From contig JALSHQ010000360.1 of assembly GCA_026982145.1 (NCBI GenBank), forward strand, positions 1-10,657: a DNA stretch of 10,657 nucleotides. The letters run 5' to 3'. Position 1 is the first letter of the stretch; the number at the start of each line of letters is the position of its first letter. Of this stretch, positions 6,494 to 10,657 are shown in pieces. Below the pieces are notes generated by a model. It saw only the letters and a program-made list of their open reading frames with translations, ran no database searches and was not told the origin of the DNA. Both the position numbers and the translations under genes were made by a program. The DNA comes from Gammaproteobacteria bacterium. GTDB taxonomy: Bacteria; Pseudomonadota; Gammaproteobacteria; SZUA-140.

Positions 6494-7378
6494 CTACGAG
6501 GCAAGTTGGCGCGCCATGATGTCCAGCCCATCTCCCCCTTCCATCACACGATTAACAACCATCCGCGCTTGGTAGTCACCGATTTCCAGCGACTGCAGGA
6601 GTGACTGAGGGATGCTGCTGTTAGCTGCATCACCAATATTATACTCTTTAAGCAGGCGATCCGATAAAGCTACCAGCTGAGCATAAACCGCATGTTCGCC
6701 CTGATATTCAAGATTGTTATGCTCCCTTGTTGCGACGATAAGCTCTTCGGGAAGTTTCCAGACATCCATTAACCAAGCACCAATTTGCCCATGTTCATAG
6801 CCAAAAATTCGTTTTTCAATTTCCACCAAATCCGTTTCAGGTTCAGCAACAATGAATTTATTCAAGATTAAAAACTCATTTCGAAACAGGTGACCCACTA
6901 ACATATGGCCAAAATTGTGCAGCAACCCCGCAAGATAGGCGAGCCCCGCTGGCGGGCGAATCTCATCCGGAAGCTCGCCACTTAACGACTGGGTCAGTGC
7001 CGCACTAAAAACAGCATGTTTCCAAAAGGCATTCATATTCAGCGGAACATTTTTAGGCAGTTTAAAGGGTCTTGCGGTGGTCACCCCAAGCGCCAAATTC
7101 ATCACCATGCTGAAACCAAGCACACGAGAGACCGCGGTCTGCACTGAGTCAACTTTTCCGCGATAACTAAAAAAGGGCGAGCTGGCATAGCGCATAATCT
7201 GCGCTGCTAAACTGGGATCCATTTCAACGATCTTCACCAAGTCACTAATTGAAGCCTCAGGGTCTGAGCTCAATTGAATCACCTGCAGCGCCATTGCGGG
7301 CATCGCCGGTAGGCGGTCAAGCTTCGCAATGCGCGCTTTGATATTTAACAGCGGTTCAACACTCTTTTCAGCAGCCAT
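6494..7378 (-). CDS. HDOD-domain protein
   Basis: A 294-residue soluble protein made almost entirely of one HDOD (HD-related output) domain. Diagnostic blocks are LPAMPAMALQVIQLSSDPEA (about 23-42), IVEMDPSLAAQIMRYASSPFF (50-70), VSRVLGF (83-89), LAGLLHNFGHMLVGHLF (149-165) and EHGQIGAWLMDVWKLPEELI (195-214). The position that is His-Asp in true HD phosphohydrolases is H154-N155, which fits the family's usual loss of catalytic metal binding. HDOD proteins are linked to signalling, including regulation of motility and c-di-GMP-related pathways, but no specific role can be assigned here. There is no GGDEF, EAL or receiver domain. Start ATG 7378 has AGGAAG (7385-7390) six bases upstream. It converges on pilU (44 nt apart) and lies downstream of the RND gene on the same strand, separated by 278 nt. 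Confidence 0.92.
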   Translation of the reverse strand: MAAEKSVEPLLNIKARIAKLDRLPAMPAMALQVIQLSSDPEASISDLVKIVEMDPSLAAQIMRYASSPFFSYRGKVDSVQTAVSRVLGFSMVMNLALGVTTARPFKLPKNVPLNMNAFWKHAVFSAALTQSLSGELPDEIRPPAGLAYLAGLLHNFGHMLVGHLFRNEFLILNKFIVAEPETDLVEIEKRIFGYEHGQIGAWLMDVWKLPEELIVATREHNNLEYQGEHAVYAQLVALSDRLLKEYNIGDAANSSIPQSLLQSLEIGDYQARMVVNRVMEGGDGLDIMARQLAS

Positions 7379-7656
7379 ACAGCACTTCCTTTACGCGCGA
7401 TTTCCGATTTCACAGGATGTCTATCAGGAAAGGTCTAAGAGACAACACACAAGGTGCATCATGCCCACTTTAGATATCGGCGCCTTGGTAAAAAGCGCGA
7501 CATCTGAATGATGAATGCTTGACCGTTTTCAAGGGGTACACGAGACCCTAGTCACACTTTGAAGATATCGCACTTAAGCAGACGAAATTTTCTGAATAGC
7601 CAGATGAGAGGAAAGCCATTTACTGCATGAATGAGGGCTTTAGCGTAATCCATTTT
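7379..7656. other. Non-coding region between the RND pump and HDOD genes
   Basis: A 278-nt gap that should contain the HDOD promoter. I found no convincing -35/-10 pair, no terminator with a T-run and no credible small gene. A 16-codon frame at 7461-7511 on the plus strand has an AAGG upstream but nothing else to support it. Confidence 0.4.
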
Positions 7657-10600
7657 CTATTGGGGCGCAGGTTGTGCGCCCGCTTTCTGCTCACCAAGGC
7701 GTAGCAGGCTGGGCAGTAAAATCAGCGTGAAAATGGTACTGAGGGTCATTCCACCCACGATCACTGCAGCCAGCCCGCGATAAAGCTCGGTGCCCGCCCC
7801 CGGCATCAGCAGCAGTGGCAACATGCCGAAAATACTGGTCAGGGTGCTCATTAAAATCGGGCGTAGACGGCGTTGCACCGCCTGTTCAACGGCATCACGA
7901 CGCCCCAACCCTTCGCGCTCCGCACTGCGCGCTTGATGCACTAAAAGAATTGCATTGTTGACCACCAACCCCAACAGAATCACGAAACCGATCATTGTGA
8001 GCAGATCCATCGACTGCTTAATCCCAAACATGTTCATCAGATAGAGTGTGGCCACCCCTCCCACTGTCGCCAGTGGAATGGTAAGTAGCACCAGCAGGCT
8101 ATCTCTGAACGAGCGAAACAGTGCGCTGATCAGAAGATAGAGAATCGCGATCGCCAGCAAAAAGGTGCCACTCATATTGGTCAGCGTGGTCTGCAGTTTG
8201 TCTGCCGATCCAGCATAGCGGATGAAGCCGTCTTCCGGCAGTGCCGCTTCAATCACGGGGGTTACTTTAGCTTTGATCAGCTCCATCCCTTCTTCAACCG
8301 ACATTCCCTCTGGCAGCCTGACTTGCAGTGTCACGGTGCGACGACGATCGATGCGCCGCAGCTGATCGGGGCCTGCAGTGCGCACCACATCAACCAGTTC
8401 ACCCAGCGGCTGAACACCACCATTGGGGGTCGCCAGCGGTGTCGCAGCCAACTGCTCCGGCGTGAACCACTGCTCGCTACGCAGGATTACATCGAGCCGT
8501 TTTTCGCCATCGAAATAGTCTGCCACGTAGAGGCCATCGCCCAGCGCACGTGCGATCCCCCCGATGTCGCCCCGGTTCCAACCCACCTCGGCAATACGCC
8601 GCTCATTGGGGATCAAGCGCAGCTCTGGCTCGGCAAGGTCCAGCCCGGGATAAGGGCGCGGCATGGTGCCAAAGGCTTCGCGCACCGCCATAAAGCCAGC
8701 GCCCCCCGCCTGCAGCAGCGCTTCAAGATCACGCCCTTGAATATCGATATCGATCGCACGCCCCCCCCCTAACCCACCAAATAACGACGCTTTAAAAGCA
8801 AAGCCGATGGTGTCGGGAAAACCGGCAATAATGCGGTTAATCAGCGGCACCAGTTGCCCTGTCTCTTCCGGCACCACGGTGCGAGCGCCCATGAACATGC
8901 CGCGTGGGAAAGCGACAAAAAAGTAGTTATCGATCTGCGGCTGCTGTTCGCCTGTTAAATAAGGAGCCATCGCATCGGCCACTTTCTGCCCCATTTCACG
9001 CTCCATAAAATCGATGTTGGCACCCGGTGGCGGGTTGATGAAACTAAACACTAAGTTGCGATTCCCCTCGGGCAGGTAGTCTGTTTTCGGGAACATTAAA
9101 ATGACCAGCGCAACGGGCACTGTCAGCAGCCCAATAATCCAGAAGAGGCGCGCCCTAGGGCCAGTGATACGCATCACTCCGGCCGTCATCGCCGTCCACC
9201 AGTGGCGATGCGGATCACTCATTTCAGTGTCGTGCAGCCAGCTCACCGCCGTGGTCGGCAGCACTGTCACAGCAACAATGAGTGAAAAGCAGACCGCCAC
9301 GGCAATCGTCAGCGCGAGATCCGCAAAGAGCTGACCCGCCTCATCGGCAAGAAACACGACCGGCAGGAAGATCGCCACCGTGGTCGCGGTCGAGGCTATG
9401 AGCGCACCCCACACCTGACGCGTGCCCTGCGCAGACGCCTCGGCCGCGGCCATCCCTTTTTCTCGCAGGCGAATAATATTTTCCAGCACCACAATGGCCG
9501 CATCAAGCACCATCCCGACTGCAAAGGCGAGCCCCGCCAGTGAGATCACATTCAGTGAGCGCCCGGCGGCGTCCAGCACGATAAAGCTCCCCAGTACACA
9601 GATGGGGATCGCTAGCGCCACCATCATTGTGGCGCGGAATTTCCGGAAGAACCACCACAGCACGCCCACGGCCAGCAAAATACCGAGCGCAAGATTGCTG
9701 GTGACCATCGCAATCGAGCGGTCGATGTAGATCGTCTCATCATAGACCTGCTCCAGCGAAAGCCCCGCCCGCTGCAGTGGCCCATCACGCAGCTCAGCCA
9801 CTGCTTCGCGCAGCCCATTCATCACTTGCAGCACGTTAACTCCGCTCTCGCGGTGGGCATTAACCGCCATGGCAGCACCGCCGTTCTGAATCACAAAGCT
9901 GCCGCGATCCACCATCTCCACCGCCACCTTTGCCACATCTCGCAGGTAAACAGGGCTGCCGTCGCGCCACTTGAGAATCATCGCACCCAGATCTTCTGCA
10001 CTGTAAGCACCGGTGTAACGGACGGTGTAACGACGCTTACCAACGTCGGCAAAGCCTGCCGAGATATCCTCCGCCCCGACCAGCTGCGCAATCTCCGGCA
10101 GTTGAATGCCGAGCGTGGCCGCCTGGTAGGGGTCGAAGGTGATGCGCAGTTCATTTTCACGCCCACCGCGCACCTCAGACATCGCCACCCCGGGCACACG
10201 CTCAAAACGGCTCTGCACCACCTCTTCGATATAATCCTGATAAGAGGCGATTGGGCGCTCATTGCCCACCATCGGTTTGATGATGAACCACGCAATCGGG
10301 CGACTGTCCCCGCCCACCGAACTGATCACCGGCTCGTTCGCATCTGCAGGGTATTTGGCGACACGATTAAGGCGGCTCAACACTTCCAACAGTGCGCGCT
10401 GCATATCAGTACCGACAATAAAGGTGAGTGTGATCTTGCCACTGCCACGGCTCGCCTCAGAAAGAATACGGGTCGCGCCCGGCAAGCCACGCAGTGCATC
10501 CTCCTGCGGCTCGATGATCTCTGCCTCCACTTCTTCCGGCGCTGCTGCGCGCCACACGGTTGAGATGCTGATCTCTGGCGTCTGCACTTCAGGGGTCAAC

Positions 10601-10657
10601 TGAATCGGCAAGCGCTCTAGGCTGATCAACCCAAACAGCAACACCAGCAAAAAGGCG
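7657..10657 (-). CDS. RND-family efflux permease, 5' end cut by window edge
   Basis: About 999 residues of an inner-membrane proton-driven RND (AcrB-like) transporter. Only the first 15-25 residues are missing, as the frame is open through the edge at AFLLVLLFGLIS in TM1. Numbering from the TTG at 10650: a first periplasmic porter region (about 12-315), TM2-TM6 (about 317-465), TM7 (503-520), a second periplasmic region (about 522-825) and TM8-TM12 (about 828-982). TM4 reads GLAFAVGMVLDAAIVVLEN. It keeps one Asp (D383, matching AcrB D407) but has Ala where AcrB has D408. TM10 reads GLVVNNAILLV, with Asn where AcrB has K940. This resembles RND branches outside the AcrB group, and CusA-type pumps also have D-A-A in TM4. 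The substrate cannot be inferred. A membrane-fusion gene would be expected just past the right edge. The GGG repeat at 628-630 is coded by nine G in a row. Confidence 0.94.
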   Translation of the reverse strand, partial: AFLLVLLFGLISLERLPIQLTPEVQTPEISISTVWRAAAPEEVEAEIIEPQEDALRGLPGATRILSEASRGSGKITLTFIVGTDMQRALLEVLSRLNRVAKYPADANEPVISSVGGDSRPIAWFIIKPMVGNERPIASYQDYIEEVVQSRFERVPGVAMSEVRGGRENELRITFDPYQAATLGIQLPEIAQLVGAEDISAGFADVGKRRYTVRYTGAYSAEDLGAMILKWRDGSPVYLRDVAKVAVEMVDRGSFVIQNGGAAMAVNAHRESGVNVLQVMNGLREAVAELRDGPLQRAGLSLEQVYDETIYIDRSIAMVTSNLALGILLAVGVLWWFFRKFRATMMVALAIPICVLGSFIVLDAAGRSLNVISLAGLAFAVGMVLDAAIVVLENIIRLREKGMAAAEASAQGTRQVWGALIASTATTVAIFLPVVFLADEAGQLFADLALTIAVAVCFSLIVAVTVLPTTAVSWLHDTEMSDPHRHWWTAMTAGVMRITGPRARLFWIIGLLTVPVALVILMFPKTDYLPEGNRNLVFSFINPPPGANIDFMEREMGQKVADAMAPYLTGEQQPQIDNYFFVAFPRGMFMGARTVVPEETGQLVPLINRIIAGFPDTIGFAFKASLFGGLGGGRAIDIDIQGRDLEALLQAGGAGFMAVREAFGTMPRPYPGLDLAEPELRLIPNERRIAEVGWNRGDIGGIARALGDGLYVADYFDGEKRLDVILRSEQWFTPEQLAATPLATPNGGVQPLGELVDVVRTAGPDQLRRIDRRRTVTLQVRLPEGMSVEEGMELIKAKVTPVIEAALPEDGFIRYAGSADKLQTTLTNMSGTFLLAIAILYLLISALFRSFRDSLLVLLTIPLATVGGVATLYLMNMFGIKQSMDLLTMIGFVILLGLVVNNAILLVHQARSAEREGLGRRDAVEQAVQRRLRPILMSTLTSIFGMLPLLLMPGAGTELYRGLAAVIVGGMTLSTIFTLILLPSLLRLGEQKAGAQPAPQ
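7663..7681. repeat. GC-rich hairpin at the 3' end of the RND gene
   Basis: GGGCGCA (7663-7669) and TGCGCCC (7675-7681) form a perfect 7-bp stem with a 5-nt loop, inside the last codons of the pump gene (GAQPAPQ). No T-run follows on the minus strand, so it is not a standard intrinsic terminator. It may protect the 3' end of the mRNA, or simply reflect codon content. Confidence 0.35.
8761..8769 (-). repeat. G9 homopolymer within the RND gene
   Basis: Nine C on the plus strand read as GGG GGG GGG for G628-G630 (LGGGRAID) of the pump. It is in frame here. A tract of this length is prone to slippage; a one-base change would truncate the pump about two thirds of the way along. Confidence 0.8.

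Noticed and set aside
6494..7378. HDOD protein as an active HD phosphohydrolase or c-di-GMP phosphodiesterase
   Set aside because: The HD pair is H-N and there is no HD-GYP motif; the block pattern is that of the non-catalytic HDOD family.
7329..7511. 60-codon plus-strand frame across the HDOD start
   Set aside because: Half of it overlaps the HDOD gene in antisense. The remaining 16-codon part (from ATG 7461) has only a marginal AAGG site and no recognisable product.
8323..8772. 149-codon plus-strand frame inside the pump gene
   Set aside because: Antisense shadow, no start signal, and it ends in the C-run that encodes the pump's glycines.
9826..10563. 245-codon open frame on the plus strand
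   Set aside because: It lies wholly antisense to the well-supported RND gene, resembles no family I know and reflects the codon bias of the real gene.

Overview
The window looks like a chromosomal core region of a gammaproteobacterium. GC is moderate (a little over half by eye) and coding density is high. HldE, IlvE, GlnE and PilU all resemble their Pseudomonas/E. coli counterparts, and the order glnE - ilvE - LPS-core genes is a known gammaproteobacterial arrangement. Species cannot be fixed from the sequence. No rRNA, tRNA, CRISPR array, prophage or complete insertion sequence is visible.

Layout, left to right. (1) At 1-175 (minus) lies the 5' end of hldE, for the heptose precursor of the LPS inner core. 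Diverging from it is a 131-residue DUF6165-like gene (328-723, plus) with its own sigma70-type promoter. (2) From 725 to 4913 (all minus) run glnE, ilvE and a small CHCC zinc-finger gene. The zinc-finger gene meets the DUF6165-like gene tail to tail, one base apart, inside a perfect 17-bp palindrome. (3) At 4914-5294 is the only long non-coding stretch. It holds a 159-bp MITE-like element (5099-5257) with perfect 18-bp terminal inverted repeats and a flanking CTAA duplication, inserted just upstream of pilU. (4) pilU (5295-6449, plus) encodes a type IV pilus retraction-type ATPase and converges on an HDOD-domain gene (6494-7378, minus). (5) At 7657-10657 (minus) is an almost complete RND efflux permease that runs off the right edge. 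Its membrane-fusion partner would be expected beyond that edge.

Functionally the window mixes housekeeping and envelope functions: nitrogen control of glutamine synthetase (GlnE), branched-chain amino acid synthesis (IlvE), LPS core supply (HldE), twitching motility (PilU), a signalling-type HDOD protein and an export pump. No new multi-gene system was found. The points most worth a second look are the MITE-like element and its place in the pilU leader, the little-known DUF6165-like gene beside LPS genes, the palindrome shared by two convergent stop codons, the G9 tract in the pump gene, and the non-AcrB residues at the pump's proton-relay positions. Several translation starts were moved downstream from the longest possible ORF using ribosome-binding sites and promoters: DUF6165-like gene, zinc-finger gene, ilvE and pilU.
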